The notes under the pieces: model-generated | Seen by the model: the letters and a program-made list of their open reading frames with translations, nothing else | Databases searched by the model: none | What the model was told of the DNA's origin: nothing | Shown here: piece after piece, positions 32,883 through 40,880 of the stretch | How positions within the stretch are numbered: the stretch's first letter is position 1 | Layout: each line of letters opens with the position of its first letter | DNA from: Embleya sp045207785 | Lineage (GTDB): Bacteria > Actinomycetota > Actinomycetes > Streptomycetales > Streptomycetaceae | Direction: 5' to 3' | Assembly (NCBI RefSeq): GCF_045207785.1 | Contig: NZ_CP108776.1 | Location: 992,001-1,056,000, forward strand | Length of the DNA stretch: 64,000 bases | Translations under genes and position numbers: made by a program

Positions 32883-32896
32883 TTGGTCCAGACCAC
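32883..32896. promoter_or_regulatory. DasR-like operator upstream of SIS gene
   Basis: TTGGTCCAGACCAC contains the perfect palindrome TGGTC-CA-GACCA (32884-32895), which matches the DasR-responsive element (TGGTCTAGACCA) except at the centre. It lies about 95 bases upstream of the SIS isomerase start on the minus strand. Confidence 0.65.
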
Positions 32897-32897
32897 C

Positions 32898-32985
32898 AAA
32901 CCCAGCCGCCCCAGCGGACCCAGCCGACCCGGCCGACCCAGCGGACCCAGCGGACCCAGCCGACCCACCCGACCGCCCCGCGCGT
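32898..32985. repeat. 9-bp minisatellite CAGCSGACC
   Basis: About nine units of a 9-base repeat (variants CAGCGGACC, CAGCCGACC, CGGCCGACC) fill the gap between the DasR-like operator and the rhomboid-like gene's 3' end. Six-frame reading gives only low-complexity peptides, so it is not taken as coding. Confidence 0.75.
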
Positions 32986-33025
32986 CAGCCCCGCACCGGA
33001 TCGGCGACCCGCTAGCCCCCGCGGA

Positions 33026-34141
33026 TCACGCGTTCTCCCGCGCCCGAACAACCTTCTCGAAGTCGACCGACGTCGCCGTCGCCCCCGCAACCGCCGACCC
33101 CGCCGCACCCAAAGATCCCAAAGCCCCCAAAGGCCCCGAAGCCCCCGCCGCCCTCGCCGCCTCCTCCGGCCGCGGTCCCCGCACCCCGCGCACCAACTCG
33201 ACCCGCGCCGCCCAGACCGCGCGCACCCGCGCTCGCGGCGCGTCCGTCCACGCCAACCACTCCGGCCGGCCGCGCCCCGCGAGGAGGCCGAGCACGATCG
33301 CCGCGCCCACCGCGATCAGGTGCTCGCGACCGGCGAGGTTGGGCAGGACGATCGACTCCAGGACCATCGATCCGCCCGTGATCGTGAAGAGTATGGGCGC
33401 GCGGTGAATGATCGACAGGTACGTGAACAGACCCACGACCGCCGCCGACGGACCCGTGTCCAGCACGTGCCCGGCCGACGACGGCAGCCCGATCGCGTGG
33501 TCCGGACCGATCGCGATCATGATCCGGGCGCCCATCGTGCCCGCGAGCGTCGTGACGTAGGCGACCGTCAGCGTGCGCGCGGCGCCGAGCGAGAGCTGGG
33601 CGATCGCGAACGCGAGGAACAGCTGGGTGATGCCGGCCCAGACCGGCAGGTTCAGCGCGGGCACGAACAGCGAGACGGGCGTCCGCAGCAGGGCCAGCCA
33701 CAGCGGCAGGTCGGCGCTCACGCCGCCGAGGATGCGGACCGCGCTCTTCCCGGTCGCCGTCTGGCCGATCGCGTGGAAGAAGATCACCGCCGAGCTGGCC
33801 ACCAGGGCCAGCGCGAGCCCCTTGCCGCGGCCACGCCACAACTCGCGGACCGGATCGGCCACGATGCCGCGCCACTCTCCGCACAGGGTTTGCCACAGGA
33901 AGCGCAGCAGCTGCCACGGCGCGGACCACAACATCCGGCGAAGTCCCCGGCGCGGCGATCCCGCACCGGCACCGGTCGCCTTCGACGAACCGACGGCGCC
34001 CGACGCGCGGGTCGACCCGTCGCTCGACCCGTCGCTCGACTCGTCGTACGGGTGCGGTCGGGTGAGCGTGCCGGCCGGGGCGGACCCGTGGCCGGTGACG
34101 TCGTCGCCGTCGTCTCGGCGATCGTCGAGAACGCGCAACAC
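33026..34141 (-). CDS. Rhomboid-like membrane protein
   Basis: A protein of up to 371 residues: a Ser/Gly/Asp-rich disordered N-terminus (1-65), then six or so hydrophobic helices (for example LALALVASSAVIFFHAIG, TQLFLAFAIAQLSLGAARTL) and an Ala/Gly-rich tail. GHVLDTGPSAAVVGLFTYLS contains a rhomboid-type G-x-S (Ser232), and AGREHLIAVGAAIVLGLLAG supplies a histidine (His274) in the last helix, so an intramembrane serine protease dyad is possible. The TM6 His is not followed by the usual GG spacing, so activity is uncertain. The start may be as written (GTG) or further in. The gene lies alone between the minisatellite and a gap with no gene. Confidence 0.6.
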   Translation of the reverse strand: MLRVLDDRRDDGDDVTGHGSAPAGTLTRPHPYDESSDGSSDGSTRASGAVGSSKATGAGAGSPRRGLRRMLWSAPWQLLRFLWQTLCGEWRGIVADPVRELWRGRGKGLALALVASSAVIFFHAIGQTATGKSAVRILGGVSADLPLWLALLRTPVSLFVPALNLPVWAGITQLFLAFAIAQLSLGAARTLTVAYVTTLAGTMGARIMIAIGPDHAIGLPSSAGHVLDTGPSAAVVGLFTYLSIIHRAPILFTITGGSMVLESIVLPNLAGREHLIAVGAAIVLGLLAGRGRPEWLAWTDAPRARVRAVWAARVELVRGVRGPRPEEAARAAGASGPLGALGSLGAAGSAVAGATATSVDFEKVVRARENA

Positions 34142-34471
34142 TGCTGATCAACCCCCAACGACTCACCGAGTCCGACGTGCCCCGGGCCCGGGCCGGTGGC
34201 GTTGCGGCGTCCACCACGCCATGCCCTCAGCCGCGTCATCGTAGGACGAGAACGCGACACACCGGTCGGTGGGTTGACGCCGTGCGGGGGCTCCGCGGTT
34301 GCGACGGCTGCCGATCGACCGGGCGGCGCGGGGGTGGTGAACCGCCTTGAGCCTCAAAGATTACCGACTACCCAGCCCGTCCTTCGTCAACCGAATCGAT
34401 GACTTGAAAGGCGTGCCGTCATCATCTGGTCGGATGAGCGAGCTGCACCATCCGGGGGGAAACCCTGAGCC
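34142..34471. other. Intergenic gap with no gene seen
   Basis: Between the rhomboid-like gene and the terminator of the efflux operon. Short open frames on both strands are low-complexity and lack ribosome sites. I see no RNA gene or repeat here. Confidence 0.5.
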
Positions 34472-34522
34472 GCCGCGGCCGCCCGACCGTGAACGACCTG
34501 TTCACGATCGGACGGCCGCGGC
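34472..34522 (-). terminator. Strong hairpin terminator of efflux operon
   Basis: A 23-bp inverted repeat (left arm begins GCCGCGGCCG, right arm ends CGGCCGCGGC) with a 5-base loop. The only two mismatches become G-U pairs in minus-strand RNA, so it acts best for the operon ending at 34547. Confidence 0.8.
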
Positions 34523-34546
34523 AACTCGGTCCGGGCCCGGGCCCGG

Positions 34547-35779
34547 TCAACCCGCGCTGAGCGCCTCCGTCGGAGGCAGTCGCGCGGCCCGCCCGGCCGG
34601 ATACAGACCGGCGAGGGCGCCGATGGCCACCGAGGCGGCGACGCCGCCCAGGATGGCCGGCCATGGCAGCACGAGGGGCCAGCCCTGCGAGTGGGCGTAC
34701 CCGCTCGTCACGATCAGGCCGAGCAGCACGCCGGCCACCCCACCGAGTCCGGACAGCGTGACCGCCTCGGTCAGGAACTGCAGCCGGATCTGTCCCCGCC
34801 CGGCGCCCAGCGCCCGACGCAGGCCGATCTCCTGGCGGCGTTCGAGCACGGAGATGACCATCGTGTTGGCCACCCCGACCCCGCCGACCAGGAGCGCGAC
34901 CGCGCCCAAGCCGACGAACAGGCCGGTGAAGGTGTTCTTGGCGGCCAACTGCGCCTCCAGCGCGTCGGACGGGCGACTGACCTTGACGCCGCTCGGGTTC
35001 GCCGGGTTGACCGTCTCCGCGAGCACACCGCGCACATCGGCGACCGAGTCCTCGGTGGAACGCTCGTAGATCCTGGTCGGGTGCCCGTCGAAGCCGAGCA
35101 CGTCCCGGGCGGCCTGCCAGCCCACCAGCGCGGAGCGGTCGATCTCCGGGGCCAGCGGGACCGGGTCGAGGACGCCGATCACGGTGAACCACCGGTCGCC
35201 GATCCACACTTGGCGGTTCGGCCCGTCGACCCCGAGCAGCTCCGCCGTGCGCGCGCCGAGCACGACCGTGGGATAGCGGGACGTGGCCGCGTTGAACCAC
35301 TGGCCCTTCCCCACCTTGCCGCCGATCGTGCCGAGCAGGTCCTCGCGGGCCGCGGCGACGGTGATCCCCTTGGTCTCGCGGGAGTCGATCTTGTCGCTGC
35401 GGCGAACGCTCCGGCCCTGGAGTTCGGCGGTCGCGCTGGCCGAGGTCACCGGGCCGATCCGGCGCACCATGTCCACGGCCTCCTCGGGCAGCTTCACCTG
35501 CCCGCCGAACATCGAGTCGCCGGGACCGACGGTGAGCATGTTCGTGCCCAGGCTGCGGATCTGCTCCATCAGCCGGGCCTGGCTCGCCGTCCCGATGCCC
35601 AGGACGGCGACCATCGCCGCGATCCCGATCGCGATGCCCAGGCCGGACAGCACCGCGCGCATCGGCCGGCCGCGGACCCCGAGCAACCCGACCCGGACGA
35701 CGTCGACGGGGCCGAGCCGGGCGGTACCCGGCAGCGGGACGGGGGTGGGTCGGGGGGCGGTGTCCTGACGTACCGTCAT
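34547..35779 (-). CDS. MacB/FtsX-type ABC transporter permease
   Basis: A 410-residue permease with the MacB topology: one N-terminal helix (about 40-62, MRAVLSGLGIAIGIAAMVAV), a large extracytoplasmic MacB-PCD-like domain (65-280) and three C-terminal helices with the FtsX signature GVGVANTMVISVLERRQEIG followed by LRRALGA. It starts at an ATG overlapping the ATPase stop (ATGA). The gene order lipoprotein, fusion protein, ATPase, permease and the coupling of the last three indicate a tripartite-like efflux or lipoprotein-release machine of Gram-positive type. Substrate unknown; antimicrobial peptides or metabolites are typical. Confidence 0.9.
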   Translation of the reverse strand: MTVRQDTAPRPTPVPLPGTARLGPVDVVRVGLLGVRGRPMRAVLSGLGIAIGIAAMVAVLGIGTASQARLMEQIRSLGTNMLTVGPGDSMFGGQVKLPEEAVDMVRRIGPVTSASATAELQGRSVRRSDKIDSRETKGITVAAAREDLLGTIGGKVGKGQWFNAATSRYPTVVLGARTAELLGVDGPNRQVWIGDRWFTVIGVLDPVPLAPEIDRSALVGWQAARDVLGFDGHPTRIYERSTEDSVADVRGVLAETVNPANPSGVKVSRPSDALEAQLAAKNTFTGLFVGLGAVALLVGGVGVANTMVISVLERRQEIGLRRALGAGRGQIRLQFLTEAVTLSGLGGVAGVLLGLIVTSGYAHSQGWPLVLPWPAILGGVAASVAIGALAGLYPAGRAARLPPTEALSAG

Positions 35780-36543
35780 GCCGACACCCCCGCGGCCTTC
35801 GCCGTCACCGTCGCCGTCGCGACGCCGCTGTCCGCGTGGATCCGGCCGTCCAGGATCTCCACCCGGCGCGGCAGCGAACGGGCGATCCCCGGGTCGTGCG
35901 TGATCACCACGATCGTGGTCCCGTCCTCGTGCAGTTCGTGCAGCAGTCGCATCACCGTCGCGCCGGAGCGCGAGTCGAGCGCGCCGGTCGGCTCGTCCGC
36001 CAGCACCAGGGCGGGTCGGGCAACCAACGCCCGGGCGATCGCGACGCGTTGGCGCTCGCCGCCGGAGAGTTCGCGCGGGACGTGGTCCAGCCTGCTCCCG
36101 AGCCCGACCCTGATCAGCGCCTCGGCCGCGCGTTCGCGCCGTTCGCGGACCGGAATCCCGTGGTAGTACAGGCCGTTCGCGACGTTGTCCACGGCGGTGA
36201 AGTGCTCGGTGAGGAAGAACTGCTGGAACACGAAGCCGATCCAATTGGCCCGCACACCCGAGAGCTGACGGTCCTTCAGCTGGGCCACGTCGTGCCCGAG
36301 CAGCCGGACGACCCCCTCGGTCGGTCGGTCGAGCGTGCCCATCAGCTGGAGCATGGTCGACTTGCCCGACCCCGACGGGCCGACCACCGCGAGCAGTTCG
36401 CCGGAATGGATCGTCAGGTTCGCGTCCTCGAGCGCGCGAACGCCGCCGGGGTAGGACCGGCCGACGCCGTCGAGTTCGATCACGGGTACCGAGCCGTACC
36501 CGTCGGGCGATGTCGGCGCGTCCGTCCTGCGGTGCGTGCTCAT
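35776..36543 (-). CDS. MacB/LolD-type ABC transporter ATPase
   Basis: A 255-residue ATPase. Walker A is GPSGSGKS, the Q-loop FVFQQFFL, the signature LSGGERQR, Walker B ALVLADEPTGALD and the H-loop VVITHD. The N-terminal sequence YPGGVRALEDANLTIHSGEL and the short, single-domain form are typical of the LolD/MacB group. The start overlaps the TGA of the fusion-protein gene and the end overlaps the permease start, so three genes are translationally chained. Confidence 0.93.
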   Translation of the reverse strand: MSTHRRTDAPTSPDGYGSVPVIELDGVGRSYPGGVRALEDANLTIHSGELLAVVGPSGSGKSTMLQLMGTLDRPTEGVVRLLGHDVAQLKDRQLSGVRANWIGFVFQQFFLTEHFTAVDNVANGLYYHGIPVRERRERAAEALIRVGLGSRLDHVPRELSGGERQRVAIARALVARPALVLADEPTGALDSRSGATVMRLLHELHEDGTTIVVITHDPGIARSLPRRVEILDGRIHADSGVATATVTAKAAGVSA

Positions 36544-37880
36544 GCCTTCGGCACCCCGACCTTCAGGCCCTCGGTCACGCCGTCGCCGGTCACCTCGACC
36601 CGGCCGTTGGCGAACATGCCGAGCTCGACCTTCAGCAGTCGGGTCGTGCCGTCCGGCGCGACGGCCTCGACCCCGTAGCCGCCCTCGGCGAGCGCGAGCA
36701 GCGCGTTGACCGGGACGGTCAGGACGCCCTTCTTCTCCTTGCCGACGAACCCGACGGTGACCGGTGCGCCGTCCAGGGTGCCGGCGTCCTTGGGCTGGTC
36801 GAGCGCGATGTCGACGGGGATCGTCGCCTTCTCGCCGCCACCACCCGGCATGCCGCCCGGGTTCTGCTCGCCCTCCTTGGCGACCGTGCCGACCCGGGTG
36901 ATGGTGCCGGTGGCGGTCTTGCCGCCGGGCAGGGTCACCTGGACCTTGGCGCCCTTGGTCGCGAGGGTCTGCTTGTTGACCGGCAGGTCGACGGTCACCC
37001 GGCGGCCGGTGCCGCTCGCCTTGATCAGCGGTCCCTGCGACGTCGCGCCGAGGGTCGCGGTGACCTCGCTGACCCGGACCGAGTCGGGCAGTACGACGGC
37101 GTCCCCGGGGTCGAAGCGGCCGGTCTGCTTGTGGCCCATCTCCTTCTGCCACTTCTTCAGCGCGGCGGCGGTCGCGTCGGTGAACTTCTCGTCCACGGTG
37201 AAGCCGCCGTAGCCCAGCGCCTGGAGGTTCTGCTCCAGTGCGCGGACGTCCGGGCCCTTCTCGACGCCGGCCGCCAGCTGACGCCAGAACGGCGTCTCAC
37301 CGTAGAACAGCGGCACCTTGGTGCCGTCCCGCCCGTACACGCGGTCGCCGCGCGCGAGCGTGTCGCCGACGCCGGGCAGCCAGGTGATGGTGCCCGGGCC
37401 GGCGTTGTCGCCGGTGTCCGGAGGCGGGTTCGAACCGCCGGAGCCCGGCCCGGGGTTGCCGCCGCCGCCCGCGCCGGGGCCTTGCGAGGGACCAGGAGTG
37501 CCGCCGCCACCGGGTTGCGGCTTGTTCTGCCCGCCCGCCGGGGGCGTCTCCTTGTCGGAGCCGGCCGCCGCCGCGTTGACCGAGTAGACGCCCGCGTACC
37601 CGAGCTTGCCGTCGACGTTCTGCCGTTCGACCAGGTCCGCCCGGGTCACGGGCAGCGCGTCCAGCTTCGTGCGGTTGGAGGATCCGGCGGAATCGTCGCC
37701 GCCGTCGGACAGGAGTACGCCCGCCGCGCCGCCGGCCGAGGCCAGGACCAGAACGGCCGCGAGCGCGCGCCGCCGACGCCGCCGCCGCTTGCGCTCGCGC
37801 GGGTAGGCGGAGCGGTCGGGGTCGGGCGCGGGCACGGGCGCCGCGTCCTCGTAGTGCTGTGGGGTGTCGATCGAGACCAT
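36540..37880 (-). CDS. Membrane fusion protein with peptidoglycan-binding domain
   Basis: A 446-residue protein. An Arg-rich cytoplasmic stretch (RERKRRRRRRR) precedes one transmembrane helix (39-57). Residues 95-170 are a Gly/Pro/Asn linker, presumably spanning the cell wall. A PG_binding_1-like domain follows (GPDVRALEQNLQALGYGGFT, then FTDATAAALKKWQKEMG), then an HlyD-type beta domain (RVTVDLPVNKQTLATKGAKV, LPGGKTATGTITRVG). The combination is that of the efflux adaptor of Gram-positive MacAB-like systems. It overlaps the ATPase gene by ATGA and lies ten bases after the lipoprotein gene. Confidence 0.88.
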   Translation of the reverse strand: MVSIDTPQHYEDAAPVPAPDPDRSAYPRERKRRRRRRRALAAVLVLASAGGAAGVLLSDGGDDSAGSSNRTKLDALPVTRADLVERQNVDGKLGYAGVYSVNAAAAGSDKETPPAGGQNKPQPGGGGTPGPSQGPGAGGGGNPGPGSGGSNPPPDTGDNAGPGTITWLPGVGDTLARGDRVYGRDGTKVPLFYGETPFWRQLAAGVEKGPDVRALEQNLQALGYGGFTVDEKFTDATAAALKKWQKEMGHKQTGRFDPGDAVVLPDSVRVSEVTATLGATSQGPLIKASGTGRRVTVDLPVNKQTLATKGAKVQVTLPGGKTATGTITRVGTVAKEGEQNPGGMPGGGGEKATIPVDIALDQPKDAGTLDGAPVTVGFVGKEKKGVLTVPVNALLALAEGGYGVEAVAPDGTTRLLKVELGMFANGRVEVTGDGVTEGLKVGVPKA

Positions 37881-37890
37881 GGAGCCGCCC

Positions 37891-38472
37891 CTACTTCTTC
37901 TTGGGCTTGAAGGGCGGAACCTTCTTGTCGCACGTCTCCAAGGCCTTCTTGACCTTCTCGTCGCCCGCGTCGATCGAGACCGCAGCCGTGCCCGTGCCGT
38001 CGCCCATGTCCACGCCGTTCTCGCGCCAGCAGGCCTCCCGCTTGGCCTGCCATTCCTTGAACGCGGGGTCGTTCATGTCGTAGTCGCTCTTGGGCTGGAA
38101 CTTCTCGCACTCCTTCATCGCGGTCTCAGTCTTGGTCATGTCGCCGTCCGCGGGCATCGCCAGCGACATCGCCGCGGCGCCCCCGGGCTCGGGGTCGGGC
38201 ATGTCGATGCCGTGCTCGCGCATGCAGCCGGCGTACTTGACCATCTGCTCGTGCGCCGACGCGTCGTCGTCCTTGCCCTCGGACCCGCCGCCGGCCGGCT
38301 TGTTCGCGGATCCGGCGCTGCCGCCGCCCGAGGCCACCTTGGACTTGCCCGACCCGCCGTCGTCGCCCCCGCACGCGGCCGTGGTCAAGGCGAGGCCGCC
38401 GACCAGAACCATCCCGACCGCCATCCGCACCACCGAGGGCCGTCCCGCTCCCGTGCGCCCGAACCTCGTCAT
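37891..38472 (-). CDS. Lipoprotein of efflux operon with duplicated motif
   Basis: A 193-residue secreted lipoprotein. A signal peptide ends in the lipobox ALTTAAC (lipidated Cys34), followed by a Gly/Ser-rich linker. The mature domain has two related motifs, YAGCMREHGIDMPDPEPGG and EACWRENGVDMGDGTG, each with a Cys and a helix, and ends KKVPPFKPKKK. The start is MTRFGRTGAG with GGGAG upstream. It is the first gene of the efflux operon and diverges from the two-component system at 213 bases. It is probably an accessory surface protein of the exporter. Confidence 0.85.
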   Translation of the reverse strand: MTRFGRTGAGRPSVVRMAVGMVLVGGLALTTAACGGDDGGSGKSKVASGGGSAGSANKPAGGGSEGKDDDASAHEQMVKYAGCMREHGIDMPDPEPGGAAAMSLAMPADGDMTKTETAMKECEKFQPKSDYDMNDPAFKEWQAKREACWRENGVDMGDGTGTAAVSIDAGDEKVKKALETCDKKVPPFKPKKK

Positions 38473-38685
38473 CACTGCCGCTCCCACCTGTGGTCGTGTA
38501 CGTCGCACACCCGCCGTCGCCGGCGAGATGTGCGGTGCGTGTGCGGCTCAAGGTCTACGCGGGGCGCGGTTTCACGGCCGTCTCCCGAATTGGTTATCCG
38601 GAGCTAACACGGGCTCGCGTATAAACGTTGGCGTTGGTTCGAACTCGGATCATTCGCCCGAACCGGAAACCGGAGAGACGACACC

Positions 38686-39339
38686 TTGCGAGTTCTGGTG
38701 ACCGAGGACGAAAAACTACTGGCCGACCTGGTGGCCCGGGGGCTGCGCCGCGCGGCGATCGCCGTGGACGTCGCGTACGACGGGGACAGCGCGCTGGAGC
38801 GACTGGCCGTGAACGACTACGACGTGCTCGTCCTCGACCGCGACCTGCCCGGGACGCACGGCGACGACGTGTGCCGCTCGGTGGTGGCCGCCAACCTCCG
38901 GACGCGGATCCTGATGCTGACCGCCGCAGGGACCGTCCCGGAGCGGGTCGCGGGACTGCGCCTGGGCGCGGACGACTACCTGCCCAAGCCGTTCGAGTTC
39001 GCCGAACTGCTCGCCCGCGTACAGGCGTTGGGCCGGCGGGCGACGCCGGCGGTGCCGCCGGTGCTGGTGAAGTACGGCATCGTCCTCGACATCGCGCGCC
39101 GTCAGGTGACCCGGGACGGCGAGTACATCAGGCTCGCGCACAAGGAGTTCGCGGTGCTCGCCACGTTGATGGCCGCCGACGGGACGGTGGTCAGCGCCGA
39201 GCACCTCCTGGAGCGGGTCTGGGACGAGAACATCGACCCGTTCTCCAACACGGTGCGCGTGACCATGTCCAAGCTGCGGGCCAAACTGGGCGACCCGCAG
39301 ATCATCCGCACGATTCCGGGCTCGGGGTATCTGATATGA
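38686..39339 (+). CDS. OmpR-family response regulator
   Basis: A 217-residue regulator. The receiver domain has the acidic pair EDE, the phosphorylated Asp51 (VLVLDRDLPG), Thr in LMLTAAG and Lys in LPKPFEF. The C-terminal winged helix contains RLAHKEFAVLATLMAADG and VRVTMSKLRAKLGDPQIIRT. The start is an unusual TTG, supported by GGAGAG upstream and by the conserved RVLVTEDE that follows. It diverges from the efflux operon and overlaps the sensor kinase (ATGA); the pair probably controls that exporter. Confidence 0.92.
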   Translation: MRVLVTEDEKLLADLVARGLRRAAIAVDVAYDGDSALERLAVNDYDVLVLDRDLPGTHGDDVCRSVVAANLRTRILMLTAAGTVPERVAGLRLGADDYLPKPFEFAELLARVQALGRRATPAVPPVLVKYGIVLDIARRQVTRDGEYIRLAHKEFAVLATLMAADGTVVSAEHLLERVWDENIDPFSNTVRVTMSKLRAKLGDPQIIRTIPGSGYLI

Positions 39340-40619
39340 CCGGTGTGGCCGGAATGAAGTCGGACGCGCGGCTGCTCGCCCAAGCAGTGTTCCGGCGCCC
39401 GTCGGCGCGGGCGCGGCTCGCGCTGATGTACGGCGGGATGTCGCTGGTGGTCGGGACGGTTCTGCTGGGCATCGTCTACTGGTTCGTGGACCAGCGGGTC
39501 TCGGAGCGGTTGCCGAGCGCGATGGCCCGGACGATGGCCTTGACGATGACGCCGGACGGCTCGATCACGATGGGTGAGACCGCGCCGACGTCGGCCTACC
39601 CCCCTGTGCAGTTCTACCCGGCCGCCGATGCCGCGGTCCCGGCCGAGACGATCAAGCGCGCCGCGAACGCCGGCCAGGACGTGACGATGACCCAGCTGCT
39701 GACGGTGCTCGTCGCCGCGCTGCTGCTGCTCGCCGCTACGTCGATCCTGGTGGGGTGGTGGATGTCGGGCCGCGTGCTGCGGCCGGTGCACGGCATCACC
39801 GCGACCGCGCGGCGGCTGTCCGAACACAACCTGCACGAGCGGATCGCGATGCCGGGCCCGGACGACGAACTCAAGGAACTCGCCGACACGTTCGACGGAA
39901 TGCTCGATCGGTTGGAGAAGTCCTTCGACAGCAGAAGGCTGTTCGTGGCCAACGCGTCGCACGAGTTGCGGACACCACTGACGATCCAGCGCACGGCGAT
40001 CGAGATCGGCCTGGCCGATCCGACGGCGGTGGCCGACATCGTCGAGACCCGAGAGCAGTTGCTGGCCCTGAACCGGCGTACGGAGCGGCTGATCGACGGG
40101 CTGCTCGACCTCGCGGCGAGCGAGCGCGGGAACGTCCAGGCGTCCCCGGTCTCACTGGACGAGCTGACCGCCGACGTACTGCGCCAGACCGGGCCGGCGG
40201 CGGAGCGAGCCGGCGTCCGCTTGGACGCGAACCTGGCCGCCGACAGCGTGGTCTCGGGCGACCCGCTGCTGCTTCGTCAGCTGGTGACGAACCTGGTCGA
40301 GAACGCGGTCAACCACAACCACCCGGGCGGCTTCGCCACGATCGGCGTCTCCGCAGGCTCCCTACGCATCCGCAACACCGGCCCGGTCGTCCCCCACGAC
40401 CGCGTCCCCGAACTCTTCGAACCCTTCCGCCGCCTCCGCCCAGACCGCACCGGCTCCGCCAAGGGCTCCGGCCTGGGCCTCTCCATCGTCCAAGCAATAG
40501 TCCACGCCCACGCAGCCAAAATAACCACCACCCCAAACCACCACGGCGGCCTAACCATCGCAATCACACTCCCCACAACAAAACCCACCCAACACACACC
40601 CAGCCCGTCAGGCGTTTGA
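39336..40619 (+). CDS. Sensor histidine kinase
   Basis: A 427-residue kinase with two transmembrane helices (about 28-50 and 119-141) flanking a short extracellular loop, a HAMP domain (142-195), the phosphoacceptor His209 in ASHELRTPL, and a catalytic domain with the N box LVTNLVENAVNHN and the G boxes near GSGLGLSIVQAI. It overlaps the response regulator by ATGA. The stop codon and last codons (PSPSGV) lie within the first copy of repeat array E, so the C-terminus is provided by the repeat. The signal sensed is unknown; the divergent MacAB-like operon is the likely target. Confidence 0.92.
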   Translation: MTGVAGMKSDARLLAQAVFRRPSARARLALMYGGMSLVVGTVLLGIVYWFVDQRVSERLPSAMARTMALTMTPDGSITMGETAPTSAYPPVQFYPAADAAVPAETIKRAANAGQDVTMTQLLTVLVAALLLLAATSILVGWWMSGRVLRPVHGITATARRLSEHNLHERIAMPGPDDELKELADTFDGMLDRLEKSFDSRRLFVANASHELRTPLTIQRTAIEIGLADPTAVADIVETREQLLALNRRTERLIDGLLDLAASERGNVQASPVSLDELTADVLRQTGPAAERAGVRLDANLAADSVVSGDPLLLRQLVTNLVENAVNHNHPGGFATIGVSAGSLRIRNTGPVVPHDRVPELFEPFRRLRPDRTGSAKGSGLGLSIVQAIVHAHAAKITTTPNHHGGLTIAITLPTTKPTQHTPSPSGV

Positions 40620-40870
40620 GGACAAGCAGCCCCGCCCAGCCCAGCCCAATCAGCCCGTCCGGCGCTTGAGGACAAGCAGCCCACCCAGCCCAGCCCAATC
40701 AGCCCGTCCGGCGCTTGAGGACAAGCAGCCCACCCAGCCCAACCCAATCAGCCCGTCCGGCGTTTGAGGACAAGCGGGCCGCAGGCCGCCCAGCCCGTCC
40801 GGCGCCTGAGGACACCCACCAAGCCCGTCCGGCGCTTGAGGACAAACCAGCCCGTCCGGCGCTTGAGGAC
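40602..40870 (+). repeat. Repeat array E, seven copies
   Basis: Copies at 40602, 40652, 40701, 40750, 40792, 40822 and 40849 (22 bp each), all in plus orientation. The first four are spaced 48-50 bp with a conserved filler (GCAGCCCACCCAGCCCAGCC), so a larger unit was tandemly multiplied. The first copy gives the histidine kinase its stop codon. The array lies between it and the convergent TetR gene. Confidence 0.92.
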
Positions 40871-40880
40871 ACCCACCCCC

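Noticed and set aside
32749..33108. Open frame encoding Gly-Trp-Val-Arg repeats
   Set aside because: It translates the 9-bp minisatellite and overlaps the SIS gene start; low complexity and no ribosome site.
34163..34357. A 64-codon minus-strand frame in the gap before the efflux operon
   Set aside because: No ribosome site, no conserved motif and Arg/Pro-rich composition typical of non-coding GC-rich DNA.
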